Assembly (NCBI GenBank): GCA_023666335.1
Contig: JAMPCE010000006.1
Location: 1 to 64,000, forward strand
Length of the DNA: 64,000 bases
From: a bacterium
GTDB lineage: Bacteria; Bacillota; Clostridia; Lachnospirales; Lachnospiraceae
Direction: 5' to 3'
The notes under the pieces were generated by a model. It was given only the letters and a program-made list of their open reading frames with translations. It did not search any database and was not told where the DNA came from. Made by a program: the position numbers and the translations under genes. This document shows, one piece after another, positions 26,068 through 35,505 of this stretch; the first letter of the stretch is position 1, and the number at the start of each line of letters is the position of its first letter.

Positions 26068-26349
26068 TGTATCTTTTGGACACAAATACCCTGCTTTTCT
26101 TTTTGTATGACAATACAAAGCTTTCAAAAAGTGCATCAAAAATAATATATAATGTTCATGAAAATATCCTTGTGAGCATTGTTTCTCTTTGGAATTAAGC
26201 CGTTGCATCTTGATCAAATAGAACGACTTCCTCGGATTCATAATGATCCGTTTGATAGATTGATTATTTCACAGGCAATTACTGAAAATTTGATAATTAT
26301 CACCAAAGATGGAATAATACCACAATATCATATTAAAGTAATATGGTAA
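26067..26349 (+). pseudogene. PIN-domain toxin (VapC) with internal deletion and frame change
   Basis: From the ATG at 26067 translation gives the intact N-terminal third of a PIN toxin (MYLLDTNTLLFFLYDNTKLS ... ILVSIVSLWN) and then a stop at 26196-26198. From 26195 a different frame gives the family's C-terminal part (KPLHLDQIERLP, HNDPFDRLIISQA, LIIITKDG, YHIKVIW) and ends in TAA at 26347-26349. About 93 residues are encoded in the two pieces against about 125 in whole members, so about 30-40 residues are missing at the join. The central acidic catalytic residue region is lost, so the protein is not expected to be active. Confidence 0.85.
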
Positions 26350-26426
26350 TGCAAAAACGCATGATTTTCCCCATTCCGCCCCTGTCCGCTTTACGACGCA
26401 GATGTTCCTCCGGTGTATGATATATT

Positions 26427-27134
26427 TTATGGAAGAAGCAAATCTTCAACAATCAAATCAATTAAGAGCCGAATATGTATTTTCATAGTGTCCAGGCATG
26501 AAACAGGACTCACTTCGTCATTAAGCAAAAGCGGTAATTCCGTACAACCTAATATAACAGCCTCAATACAGTCATCCCGCTGCATACGCCTTATTATTTT
26601 TTGGAAGCCCTGTAGGGTTTCTTCTTTTATAATACCCCGCTCTAATTCCGAAGATATTTTTGAATTGATATATTCCATTTCTGCCACAGTTGGTATAACG
26701 ACTTCGATATGACTGTTGTAAAACGGTTTCTTAAAAAAATCCTCTGTCATCGTAAAAATCGTTCCAAGCAGACCAACTTTACGTTTATTCAATCGGATTG
26801 CCTCTTTACACGCAGCTTCCACGATACTAATTAGCGGGACTGTCGATCGTTCCTGTAATCTGTCAAATACAATGTGCGGCGTATTTGCCGATAACGCGAT
26901 AAAGTCAGCGCCGCCTGCTATCAGGTTTTTGATCGCCCTCATTAAATAATCCGTCAATTCATCATATTTCTGCTCATCGCATAATCTCAAAACATCAAAT
27001 ACATTTACGCTTTCAATCGCTAAACTCGGGAAGAAATCGTTCCCGACTCTATTTTGTACACCATAAACAATATCGTGGTAATAAGGGATCGTTGATTCCG
27101 GTCCCATCCCGCCTACTAGCCCTAATTTTTTCAT
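26427..27134 (-). CDS. Aspartate/glutamate racemase family protein
   Basis: The 235 residues follow the Asp/Glu racemase fold: GLVGGMGPESTIPYYHDI at the start, ALSANTPHIVFDRL near residue 85 and VILGCTELPLLL near residue 197. In two-cysteine racemases both catalytic positions are Cys; here the first is Ala83 and only Cys197 remains. Some relatives (for example E. coli YgeA, Thr at this position) act asymmetrically on one isomer, so activity may persist with altered specificity. It stands between the VapC remnant and the HepT/MntA pair in an AT-rich accessory stretch. Confidence 0.85.
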   Translation of the reverse strand: MKKLGLVGGMGPESTIPYYHDIVYGVQNRVGNDFFPSLAIESVNVFDVLRLCDEQKYDELTDYLMRAIKNLIAGGADFIALSANTPHIVFDRLQERSTVPLISIVEAACKEAIRLNKRKVGLLGTIFTMTEDFFKKPFYNSHIEVVIPTVAEMEYINSKISSELERGIIKEETLQGFQKIIRRMQRDDCIEAVILGCTELPLLLNDEVSPVSCLDTMKIHIRLLIDLIVEDLLLP

Positions 27135-27174
27135 ATCATCACCGCAAACACGCCCACAATTTCGTCAAATATTT

Positions 27175-27516
27175 CTAAGATTCTAACAGTTCTTCCAGAT
27201 TTTTCTTTAATACCGGAATATCTTCCAGCAATGTATTCCAAACAATCTCCAAGTCAACATGTTCGTAATCATGTGCATGTAAATTTCTCATTCCGATGAT
27301 TGCATGCCAAGGAATATTTTTACTACTTTTTCTCATTTCATCCGATAATCTATTCGCAAGTTCCCCAATCTGAATAATGCACATATTACAAGAATACTGA
27401 AACGAAATATCCGTTTTATAACTTTCAAAATTGGCATCAAATTTTACCATAAGAGTATTAATGTCATCACAATATTTAAGTATTTTCTTAACCATCAAAT
27501 TATCTTCATTCTTCAT
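27175..27516 (-). CDS. hepT: HepT-type ribonuclease toxin
   Basis: A 113-residue helical HEPN-domain protein with the RX4HXY active-site motif (RNLHAHDYEHVD, residues about 80-91). Cleaves RNA; in known systems the partner MntA inactivates it by adding AMP residues to its motif tyrosine. The start is taken at ATG 27516, inside the end of the MntA gene (11-base overlap); an earlier ATG would run deep into that gene. All motif residues are present. Confidence 0.87.
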   Translation of the reverse strand: MKNEDNLMVKKILKYCDDINTLMVKFDANFESYKTDISFQYSCNMCIIQIGELANRLSDEMRKSSKNIPWHAIIGMRNLHAHDYEHVDLEIVWNTLLEDIPVLKKNLEELLES

Positions 27517-27799
27517 ATAAAAGCACCCCCTCCCGCATAATCGCGGAAAGAAACTCTTTATCCTCAATCCCTGTAGTCACAACATCAACATGACATTCCA
27601 AAGCATTCTCCAATTCATCGACAAAAGCGAAATACTGAAGCAGACTTCTCAATTTCCCTCGATCAATATACAAATCCACGTCACTGTTTTCTTTCGCCTC
27701 GCCTCTGGCATAAGAGCCAAATAAACTCATTCGTCCAATCCCATACGCCTTTGCAATAGGTGTTGTTTTATCCTTTATTTCATTGATTGTATACTGCAT
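27506..27799 (-). CDS. mntA: MntA-type nucleotidyltransferase antitoxin
   Basis: A 97-residue minimal nucleotidyltransferase with the GSX10DXD pattern (SLFGSYARGEAKENSDVDLYID). In characterised MntA/HepT pairs this enzyme AMPylates the toxin rather than simply binding it. GGGGAGG lies 7 bases upstream of ATG 27799. It is the first gene of the pair and is translationally coupled to hepT. Confidence 0.88.
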   Translation of the reverse strand: MQYTINEIKDKTTPIAKAYGIGRMSLFGSYARGEAKENSDVDLYIDRGKLRSLLQYFAFVDELENALECHVDVVTTGIEDKEFLSAIMREGVLLYEE

Positions 27800-27812
27800 A
27801 AACAATCCTCCC

Positions 27813-29087
27813 CTACTGGCTCCGATACCTTTCCCCCGTACACTGTGGCAGATTCACCGACAGATCGCGCCGCACATGGGTGTCCGCGTAATCGCTGTCC
27901 GTCCTGTTAAAGTAATCATACTCGCCGCCCGGCGTATCGTCCCAAGTCAGATCGACATTGTAATATCCGTCATCCAGCGCCACGATGTTCCATGCGTGAT
28001 CCGTCCCCGCATACCCCGTACAGTAATAGCAGGGGATCCCCAGCCGCTGCATGAGATACTGGTAGGCTCTCGCATAGCCCGCACACACGCTTTTCCCCTC
28101 CACCAGCGCACTGTATGCGCTCTGGTTCATATCCGCGCCTTTCTCGTACTCGATCTTGTCGAGCAGAATATCGTGCAGGCGTTTCTCCTTTTCGTAAGGC
28201 GTCCCCAGATGCTCCACCTGCGTCAGCACGCTGTTCGTGGTATTATAAAACTCGGTGGAAGCCGCCGCCAGTTCTTCCTGTGTCATATTAAATTCCAGCT
28301 CGAGTTCCGCGCAGATCTTGTTGCGGTCATACTTACAGGTAAACACCGTGTTCAGCCAAAACAGTTCAGGATGGTCGTTGTAGACCGCCATCACCGCATT
28401 TTTCAGTTCCGCCACGAGCACTTCTTCGATCGGCACAAAAGCGGCGTTCATCACGGTAGCATTGGCAAAGATCTGCCGATACAGGTGTTGACCCTTCTGG
28501 TCAAGCATCTGATAATAGGGATAGAGCGCCGCATCAAAAAAAAGACCGTCACCCGTCTCGCCATATCCCAAAGTGCTGGTGTACTCTTCTCCATCGGTAT
28601 CGGGCAGCTCTTCGGATTTTTCCGTGATAGGCTGATAGCCCCCTTTTCCGCTCACAGCCTCGGGCACTTTGACGTCCAGCTCGGAGGGCGCTTCGTATCC
28701 GCTCGTTCCTCTGACCTGCTCCCTGTCGTTTCGATCGGCGGCAGCGTTATCGTAATAATCATCTCTGTCCGAAGACGAGTTGTCTTCCGGCTCCTCCGCA
28801 GATGATTCCCCTGCTGACGGTTCCTCCGTATCCGCCGCTTCGCCTGTGTCCCCGTCAAAATTCTCCCACGGTTCCGTCTCGAAAGATTCCTCCGCAGGCG
28901 TCTCCCGCTCGGAGGCATCCAAATCAGGTCCGCTCTCTTCCTCTTCTTTCTGCGGAAACCCGTTCCCTGAGACCAGCGAGGAAAGCGTCTCGGTAATATT
29001 CGGATTGGTTGCGGACAGGATGATGAGGGCGCACAACAGCGCCGCCAAAACACCGATGCCTGTCAAAATACCCTTTACGATCTTCAT
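27813..29087 (-). CDS. Membrane-anchored transglutaminase-like protein
   Basis: The 424 residues start with a membrane helix (GILTGIGVLAALLCALIILSA). A Glu/Asp/Ser-rich linker follows to about residue 140. The outer domain has the transglutaminase-like catalytic triad: Cys in EGKSVCAGYARAYQYLMQRLGIPCYY, His in GTDHAWNIVALDDGYYNVDLTWDDT and the Asp in the same stretch. Such proteins act as surface peptidases or cross-linkers. It lies 32 bases after the GH13 gene on the same strand. Confidence 0.87.
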   Translation of the reverse strand: MKIVKGILTGIGVLAALLCALIILSATNPNITETLSSLVSGNGFPQKEEEESGPDLDASERETPAEESFETEPWENFDGDTGEAADTEEPSAGESSAEEPEDNSSSDRDDYYDNAAADRNDREQVRGTSGYEAPSELDVKVPEAVSGKGGYQPITEKSEELPDTDGEEYTSTLGYGETGDGLFFDAALYPYYQMLDQKGQHLYRQIFANATVMNAAFVPIEEVLVAELKNAVMAVYNDHPELFWLNTVFTCKYDRNKICAELELEFNMTQEELAAASTEFYNTTNSVLTQVEHLGTPYEKEKRLHDILLDKIEYEKGADMNQSAYSALVEGKSVCAGYARAYQYLMQRLGIPCYYCTGYAGTDHAWNIVALDDGYYNVDLTWDDTPGGEYDYFNRTDSDYADTHVRRDLSVNLPQCTGERYRSQ

Positions 29088-29119
29088 AGTCGTGTCTGCG
29101 CTCCTTCGCGCTGCCTATC

Positions 29120-31249
29120 TCATTTGAACTCCACAAAACTTTTCTCTCGGCGGCTTTCGTGCCGCAAAATAACCGCTGACGTCGGCGGCATCACCAGCCT
29201 GACTTTGCCTGCGATCACAGGGTATTCTTTTTCTTCCGTCGTATAGCCGTCCGCCGAAGTCAAAAGCAGCCTGCTCATCGCGCACTCCTTCGGAATGCCC
29301 AGATACCACACGGAAAGTTCTTTCGTGATCTCGTGGCCGTTGTTATTGACGAGAATCAGGGACTGCGCCTCTCTGGTAAATCTGCCGTACCCGATCACGT
29401 TGTAATCCGCCTCCACCTGTTTGATGGATCCTGTCAAAAACTCCTGATGCGTCTTATGGATCCGAATGATATCCTTATGAAAGGCGATCAGTTCCTTATC
29501 CTCATGCCCCCAGGGGTAGGTGCGGCGGTTATCGGGATCCGTAAAGCCACAGACGCCCGCCTCATCGCCGTAATAAATAGTGGGGGCGCCGGGCCAGGTC
29601 ATCTGGATCACCACAGCCTCCCGCAAAACCGCTTTATCGACGCCCTCATTTGCCGCATGAGGTCCCAGCGTGTTGGTCCTGCCGACTCTGTGATTCGTGC
29701 GGGTCAGGAATCGGGAATGGTCGTGATTGGAAAGTTCATTCATTGCCACCAAAAGGGACGGCGTCATAAAATTCGCGCTGTGATGGCGCATCGCGCCCCA
29801 GAAGCTGTCGGCGTTGCCGCGCATATCCTCGCGGTAATCGTCGCTGTGTTTCTGCATACCCGTCAAAAACCATGTCACAGGCTCCATAAACGCATCGTAA
29901 TTCATGACGGTGTCCCACTCCTGCCCTTGCAGCCAGTCTCTGGGGCTGCCGTAATGCTCCGCCAGAATGATGGCGTTCGGATTCGCCATCTTGACCGTCT
30001 TGCGGAATTCTTTCCAGAAATAATGGTTAAATTCCGGGCTGTGGCCCAGGTCCGCCGCTACATCCAGCCGCCACCCGTCTACGTTATAGGGGGGAGACAC
30101 CCATTTTCTGCCGATATACAGCACATAGTCCAAAAGCTGTCTGGAATTTTCGTAATCGAGTTTCGGCAGCGTATCGTGCCCCCACCAGCCGTCGTAGGTA
30201 TTATTATAAGGAAATTTATGTTCGTCGTGGAAGCGGAAATAATTGTGGTAGGGACTGTCCTTTGCGATATAAGCCCCCTTTTCGTACCCGGGCGCGTTCT
30301 CGTAGATCCGCTCCTTATCCATCCACTTGTTAAAGGAGCCGCAATGATTGAACACACCGTCCAGAATTACTTTCATGCCTCTCCGGTGCGCTTCTTTCAC
30401 CACCTCGGCAAAGAGTGCATTGCTGGCTTCCAGATTCTCGCGGTTCGAGACGCGGTCGATGTAGCGGGTGGCAAAGCGGTTCTCCGTCTGCCCGTTTTCC
30501 AAAAGATTCCCCTCATCGTGCACGATCTTCCCGAAATGCGGGTCGATATAATCATAGTCCTGAATATCGTACTTATGGTTGGAGGGCGATACAAACAGGG
30601 GGTTAAAGTAGATCACATCCACCCCCAGATCCTGTAGATAGTCCATCTTATCCAGTACGCCCTGCAAGTCGCCGCCGTAAAACTCGCGCACGCCCATCGT
30701 CGCCGGATACTTATCCCAATCCTCCACCCGCACGGTCTTATCCCCGATATACTGGTACTCGTTCGTCAGCACGTCGTTTTTGGGATCGCCGTTGTAGAAA
30801 CGGTCCACGTAGATCTGGTAAAATATGGCGCCCTTCGCCCAATCAGGCGTTTTGAAGCCCGGCACTACCTGAAAATGGTAATACTCGTTGATATCTTTGA
30901 CCACGCCCCGCCTGTCATAGAAACAGGAAAGTTTTCCCGCCGTGATCTCAAAATAATAGACCACCTTTTCATTCTCCAACTGGACCGTATGCGCGTAATA
31001 GTCGAAATAGGCGTCCGACTCTTCCTTTAACATCAGGTGTTTTTCGCCTTTACTCACAAAAAAGACTTTATCGATGTTATTCTTGCCGGAGCGGAAACGC
31101 ACCGTGACCTCGCCGTATGCGCTTGGCTCGGGCGGCGACAGATAATCCGCCGTCGTATCCGAAAACAGGGCTTTTCTGTTAAAGACCGGACGCATACTCG
31201 CAAAGTACTGCTGATTCTTTTCCGCTTTCTGATATTGATTGATGTCCAT
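29120..31249 (-). CDS. Family 13 glycoside hydrolase (neopullulanase/cyclomaltodextrinase-like)
   Basis: A 709-residue alpha-glucan hydrolase. An N-terminal CBM34-like beta domain (about 1-135) is followed by the barrel, with the family's conserved regions: DGVFNHCG, DGWRLDVAADLGH (nucleophile Asp), IILAEHYGSP (acid Glu) and LSNHDHSR (transition-state Asp). No signal peptide is seen, so it probably degrades imported maltodextrins in the cytoplasm. It is a single gene apart from the transglutaminase downstream; no transporter adjoins it. Confidence 0.93.
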   Translation of the reverse strand: MDINQYQKAEKNQQYFASMRPVFNRKALFSDTTADYLSPPEPSAYGEVTVRFRSGKNNIDKVFFVSKGEKHLMLKEESDAYFDYYAHTVQLENEKVVYYFEITAGKLSCFYDRRGVVKDINEYYHFQVVPGFKTPDWAKGAIFYQIYVDRFYNGDPKNDVLTNEYQYIGDKTVRVEDWDKYPATMGVREFYGGDLQGVLDKMDYLQDLGVDVIYFNPLFVSPSNHKYDIQDYDYIDPHFGKIVHDEGNLLENGQTENRFATRYIDRVSNRENLEASNALFAEVVKEAHRRGMKVILDGVFNHCGSFNKWMDKERIYENAPGYEKGAYIAKDSPYHNYFRFHDEHKFPYNNTYDGWWGHDTLPKLDYENSRQLLDYVLYIGRKWVSPPYNVDGWRLDVAADLGHSPEFNHYFWKEFRKTVKMANPNAIILAEHYGSPRDWLQGQEWDTVMNYDAFMEPVTWFLTGMQKHSDDYREDMRGNADSFWGAMRHHSANFMTPSLLVAMNELSNHDHSRFLTRTNHRVGRTNTLGPHAANEGVDKAVLREAVVIQMTWPGAPTIYYGDEAGVCGFTDPDNRRTYPWGHEDKELIAFHKDIIRIHKTHQEFLTGSIKQVEADYNVIGYGRFTREAQSLILVNNNGHEITKELSVWYLGIPKECAMSRLLLTSADGYTTEEKEYPVIAGKVRLVMPPTSAVILRHESRREKSFVEFK

Positions 31250-31332
31250 AAGCAGCCTTCCTTAAAAAATCTATATGTAGTTATTTTATCCTATATATTG
31301 TAGATATTCAAGTCTATTTCCCCCTAGAATGC

Positions 31333-31362
31333 GAACAAGACAGTTTCGCAACTGTCTTGTTC
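31333..31362. repeat. Perfect 13-bp hairpin between ftsH and GH13
   Basis: GAACAAGACAGTT (31333-31345) pairs with AACTGTCTTGTTC (31350-31362) around a 4-base loop. Neither side carries a T run, so this is not a typical terminator. It sits upstream of the GH13 gene and downstream of ftsH, so it could be an operator of the former or an mRNA 3'-end stabiliser of the latter. The rest of 31250-31528 holds no recognised gene. Confidence 0.6.
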
Positions 31363-31528
31363 AGAGAAGGTATTTCTTTCTTATGGGGTATAGCAAAAAA
31401 CTATATAATGTATTGGGGGGTTACAAGAAGTATATTAGCATAGCCCCTGTTTGTCTACAATACTCAGGATTCACAAATATTACAATTTTCGCATCCTGTT
31501 TTTGTCTATTTTTCACAAAAACCGCTGC

Positions 31529-33388
31529 TTATTCCTGCTCGCCGACCCGTTCTCCCAGCTCTTCGGGCTGCGGATAATAGACGTCAAACAGCCCCTCGAA
31601 CTCTTCGCGGCCGATCTTTTCTTTCTCCAGAAGCAGTTTCGCGCACTTGTGGAGCACATCCTCATGCTCCATGATGATATCCTTCGCCTTTTGATAGCAC
31701 TCGTCGATGATGCGCTTCACTTCTCTGTCGATCTCGCCGGAGACCAGCTCGCTGTGCGCTTTCGCGTGCGCAAGATCCCTGCCGATGAACACTTCGTCGT
31801 CATCGTCGTCGTAATTGATCACGCCGATATTGTCGGACATTCCATACCGCGTCACCATCCTGCGGGCAGCTTTCGTCGCTTTCTTGATATCGCTGGACGC
31901 GCCCGTGGTGATATCGTCGAAAATGATCTCCTCCGCAATGCGCCCGCCGAGCGAAACCATGATATCTTCCAGCATCTTGCCCTTGGTCAGGAACATCTCG
32001 TCCTTTTCGGGCAGGGGCATCGTGTAGCCCGCAGCACCCAGACCCGTGGGGATGATGGATACCGTATAGACAGGACCCACATCCGGCAGCACATGGAAGA
32101 GGATGGCATGCCCCGCCTCGTGATAGGCTGTGATCTTCTTCTCTTTCTCCGAGATGATGCGGCTCTTCTTCTCCGTGCCGATGCCCACTTTGATAAAGGC
32201 TCTCCTGATATCCTCCTGCCGCACAAAGGTGCGCTTGTCCATCGCCGCATTGATGGCTGCTTCATTCAAAAGGTTTTCCAGATCCGCGCCCGTAAAACCT
32301 GCCGAAGTCTGCGCGATCTGCTCGAGATTCACGTCATCTCCCAACGGTTTGTTCTTTGCGTGTACTTTCAGGATATCTTCCCTGCCCCGCACGTCGGGAG
32401 CAGCTACCGAAATCTTTCTGTCAAAACGCCCCGGACGCAGAATCGCGGGATCCAGAATATCCACACGGTTTGTCGCCGCCATCACGATGATCCCCTCGTT
32501 GGCATCGAAACCGTCCATCTCCACCAGCAGCTGATTCAGGGTCTGCTCTCTCTCGTCGTGGCCGCCGCCCATACCGGTGCCGCGGCGCCTTGCCACCGCA
32601 TCGATCTCATCAATAAAAATGATGCAGGGTGCGTTCCTCTTTGCATCCGCAAACATATCGCGCACGCGGGATGCGCCCACACCCACGAACATCTCCACAA
32701 AATCGGAACCGGAAATGCTGAAAAACGGAACGTCCGCTTCGCCCGCGATCGCCTTGGCAAGCAGCGTCTTACCGGTACCCGGCGCACCCTCTAAGAGCAC
32801 GCCTTTGGGGATACGCGCTCCCACTTTGGTGAATTTTCCCGGCTCTTTCAAAAACTCCACGATCTCCTGTAACTCTTCTTTCTCTTCCTTTAAACCCGCC
32901 ACATCGCTTAAGGTGATCTTGTTTTCGTCTCCTATCGTAAGTCTGGCGCGGCTCTTGCCGAAATTCATCATCTTACCGCCACCGCCGCCCGTATTCTGGG
33001 AATTCATCATCACAAAGAAGAAAGCGCAGACCACTACCACGATCAGGATCGGAAGAACACTATTTAAAAACCAGCTCTCTTCCGGAACGCTTTCCACCGA
33101 ACAGTCTATGCCATACTCTCTGACGAGCGCTTCCATCTCCGTCACGTCCGTCACATAGAGCGTTTTCTCTTCGCCGCTCTTTAAGACCACTTTCAAAGAA
33201 CCTGTAGGCGTCTCCTTTCCCGGACAGACCGTCACCAGCGCCACTTCATTGTTTTCGATCTGCCGCTCGAACTGCCCTCTGGTATAGCCGCTTGCCGGCA
33301 CCCGGAGCGTTCCGACCCAGACTGTAAACAACAACAGACATATGATGATTACAAAATACAGATAATACCCTTTACCACTCTTGTTCAT
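31529..33388 (-). CDS. ftsH: ATP-dependent zinc metalloprotease FtsH
   Basis: The 619 residues have two membrane helices (about 8-26 and 107-125) bracketing an outer domain, then the AAA module (Walker [15 protein letters not shown], Walker [22 protein letters not shown]) and the zinc site [11 protein letters not shown] with the third ligand further on. FtsH degrades membrane and short-lived regulatory proteins and is needed for sporulation in Bacillus. Its position after tilS and hpt matches Bacillus gene order. Confidence 0.97.
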   Translation of the reverse strand: MNKSGKGYYLYFVIIICLLLFTVWVGTLRVPASGYTRGQFERQIENNEVALVTVCPGKETPTGSLKVVLKSGEEKTLYVTDVTEMEALVREYGIDCSVESVPEESWFLNSVLPILIVVVVCAFFFVMMNSQNTGGGGGKMMNFGKSRARLTIGDENKITLSDVAGLKEEKEELQEIVEFLKEPGKFTKVGARIPKGVLLEGAPGTGKTLLAKAIAGEADVPFFSISGSDFVEMFVGVGASRVRDMFADAKRNAPCIIFIDEIDAVARRRGTGMGGGHDEREQTLNQLLVEMDGFDANEGIIVMAATNRVDILDPAILRPGRFDRKISVAAPDVRGREDILKVHAKNKPLGDDVNLEQIAQTSAGFTGADLENLLNEAAINAAMDKRTFVRQEDIRRAFIKVGIGTEKKSRIISEKEKKITAYHEAGHAILFHVLPDVGPVYTVSIIPTGLGAAGYTMPLPEKDEMFLTKGKMLEDIMVSLGGRIAEEIIFDDITTGASSDIKKATKAARRMVTRYGMSDNIGVINYDDDDDEVFIGRDLAHAKAHSELVSGEIDREVKRIIDECYQKAKDIIMEHEDVLHKCAKLLLEKEKIGREEFEGLFDVYYPQPEELGERVGEQE

Positions 33389-33426
33389 GTACGATTTCCT
33401 CTGTTTCCGGCACGTTATTGACCGGA

Positions 33427-33951
33427 TTAGTCAAATTTTACAACGCCTATATACGGCAGGTTCCGATACTTCTGGTCATAATCCAGACCGTAACCCACCA
33501 CAAATTCATCGGGAATCTGAAATCCCGTATAATCCACTTTTACCTCCACCACACGCCGATCCGGCTTATCTAAAAGTGTGCAGAGTCTCACCTCCTCCGG
33601 TCCCCTGTCCCGCAGCATATCGAGAAGATAGCTCAAGGTGCGCCCGGAATCTACGATATCCTCCACCACCACTACATTTTTCCCTGTCAAAGGCTCGTCC
33701 AGATCTTTTACGATCCTGACAACGCCGCTCGATTTCGTATCGCCGCCGTAGCTGGATACCGACATAAAATCCAAAGATACGGGAACGGTGATCCGCTTCG
33801 CCAGCTCGCACATAAAAAAGCTGCCGCCTTTCAAAACGCAGACCAGATGAACCTGCTTTCCCGCAAAATCTTTGGAGATCTGCTCTCCGATCTCCCGAAT
33901 CCGTTCGTCAACCTGCGCTTCCGTCAACAGTACTTCTATTCTCTCCGCCAT
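33427..33951 (-). CDS. hpt: Hypoxanthine phosphoribosyltransferase
   Basis: Salvages hypoxanthine/guanine to IMP/GMP using PRPP. The 174 residues include the PRPP loop [18 protein letters not shown] and the base-site [20 protein letters not shown]. The start at 33951 is chosen because GGAGGAA directly precedes it within an upstream ATG codon frame. The gene's first 44 bases overlap the end of tilS, so translation is coupled. Conserved tilS-hpt-ftsH order. Confidence 0.96.
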   Translation of the reverse strand: MAERIEVLLTEAQVDERIREIGEQISKDFAGKQVHLVCVLKGGSFFMCELAKRITVPVSLDFMSVSSYGGDTKSSGVVRIVKDLDEPLTGKNVVVVEDIVDSGRTLSYLLDMLRDRGPEEVRLCTLLDKPDRRVVEVKVDYTGFQIPDEFVVGYGLDYDQKYRNLPYIGVVKFD

Positions 33952-35419
33952 CGTTTCCTCCACTCGTAAACTGTACCTCTAAAACCCGTTTTGTCGTTTC
34001 TCCCACATGAAAACCGCTGCTTGTCCGATACCCCGGAACCCAGAGCACATGATTTCCGTCCGCCAGCACGACAAGACCGTCCCGCTTTGTCTTCGGTATT
34101 TTTTCATTGATCAGATACCGTCTGAGCGCCTGGGTGTGCAGCGCATCGTCTATGGTCAGATAATCTCCCGCTTTCCAAACACGCAAGAGTAAAGCCGTAG
34201 TTATTTTATCATAATCAAACCATTTCGTATATCTATTTTCGGGAATATTTTGTTCTTTTTTGTAGAAAAGGGAATCTTCGGGGATCGTCTCCCTCTCCCA
34301 CAAAGTGAATGTGAACGCGCCTGTTTTCGGCGGTTTGCTCTCCGATGACCGCCGCAAAGTCAAAATGTCATACTCCTTACACGCCCTGATCGCGTACGGC
34401 AGAAAAAGGCTCCCGCTGCCCCCTTTCTCTGTGAGCGCAAGCAGCCCCTCTATGTGCCGCAGACCGATATCCTTGCGGTAGGGAACCATATGCTCCAGCG
34501 CGCGCAGAAAGACGCGCTTCTGCATGACAGGGTCCATGCTTTTCAGCCGATCGAGGCGGATACGCAGACTTGCCGCAGACTCAACCGCTGTCTGTCCGCC
34601 GCCTGCTGCCGTATCCGACGCTTCCTCCACGCAGTCCATATAAAGTTTTTCCGTCTCCCGCGTCAGATAATCCTCCGTTTCAGCCAAAAGATCCGCCAGC
34701 TCTCCCATGTGCGCCACCGCTCCGTTACAGATCTCCTGCTCTGCGACAGAAAGAATGTGATGACGGATGCGGTTGCGGGCATAAGCATCCTGCCCGTTCG
34801 TGCCGTCCTCCCGCCAGGAAAGCCCCTCTGTCGTCAGATACGCTTCTATTTCCGTCCGCTCAAGCCGCAGCAGAGGACGGATCACCGCCTCCCTGACGGG
34901 ACGGATCGAGGAAAGCCCCTTTATGCCGCTGCCACGGAACAGATGAAAGAGCATGGTCTCCGCCCGATCCTGCGCATTATGAGCAACAGCGATGCGGCGC
35001 CGCCCGCTTTTCTCTCCCGCTTCCGATACCGCTTTTTTCTTCTTTTCAGCAGCCGCCAATTCGACAAGCGCTTCCTCAAACGCCTGATAGCGCAGCCGCC
35101 TGCCCGCCTCCTCCGTGGATACTTTACAGCGGGCGGCATATCCTGCCACGTCCGCTTCCCGCAGGAAAAAGGGGATCTCCCACGCCTCGCAGAGCGTTTT
35201 CACAAAGGCGGCGTCCTCCCCCGCCTCCTCCCGCAGCCCGTGGTTTACATGTACCGCCGCCAGCAAAAAAGACCTCTCTTCCCGCAGCCGCCGCAGGATA
35301 TCTAAGAGGCAGATGGAATCCGCGCCGCCAGAAACCCCGACGACTACCAGATCGCCCGCCGCGATCATATCCTGCGCGTCGATATCCTTTTTTACTTTTT
35401 CGTAGATCTCATCGCTCAT
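33908..35419 (-). CDS. tilS: tRNA(Ile)-lysidine synthase
   Basis: Modifies C34 of tRNA-Ile(CAU) to lysidine, so that AUA is read as isoleucine. The 503 residues carry the ATP-pyrophosphatase P-loop VGVSGGADSICLLDIL, VHVNHGLREEAGED and RIAVAHNAQDRAETML. The later substrate- and tRNA-binding domains end in KRDGLVVLADGNHVLWVPGY. A start at ATG 35419 is preferred over earlier candidates because the protein then begins at the usual position, although its ribosome site (GGAAAG, about 13 bases away) is weak. Confidence 0.93.
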   Translation of the reverse strand: MSDEIYEKVKKDIDAQDMIAAGDLVVVGVSGGADSICLLDILRRLREERSFLLAAVHVNHGLREEAGEDAAFVKTLCEAWEIPFFLREADVAGYAARCKVSTEEAGRRLRYQAFEEALVELAAAEKKKKAVSEAGEKSGRRRIAVAHNAQDRAETMLFHLFRGSGIKGLSSIRPVREAVIRPLLRLERTEIEAYLTTEGLSWREDGTNGQDAYARNRIRHHILSVAEQEICNGAVAHMGELADLLAETEDYLTRETEKLYMDCVEEASDTAAGGGQTAVESAASLRIRLDRLKSMDPVMQKRVFLRALEHMVPYRKDIGLRHIEGLLALTEKGGSGSLFLPYAIRACKEYDILTLRRSSESKPPKTGAFTFTLWERETIPEDSLFYKKEQNIPENRYTKWFDYDKITTALLLRVWKAGDYLTIDDALHTQALRRYLINEKIPKTKRDGLVVLADGNHVLWVPGYRTSSGFHVGETTKRVLEVQFTSGGNDGGENRSTVDGSAG

Positions 35420-35505
35420 CGCTCTGTTTCTCTTTCCGCCGCCGCTCCCCGGGCATTCTTTCTTTCCGAAACTTTCTGCCCGAATACGCACGCTTCTATG
35501 ATTGA

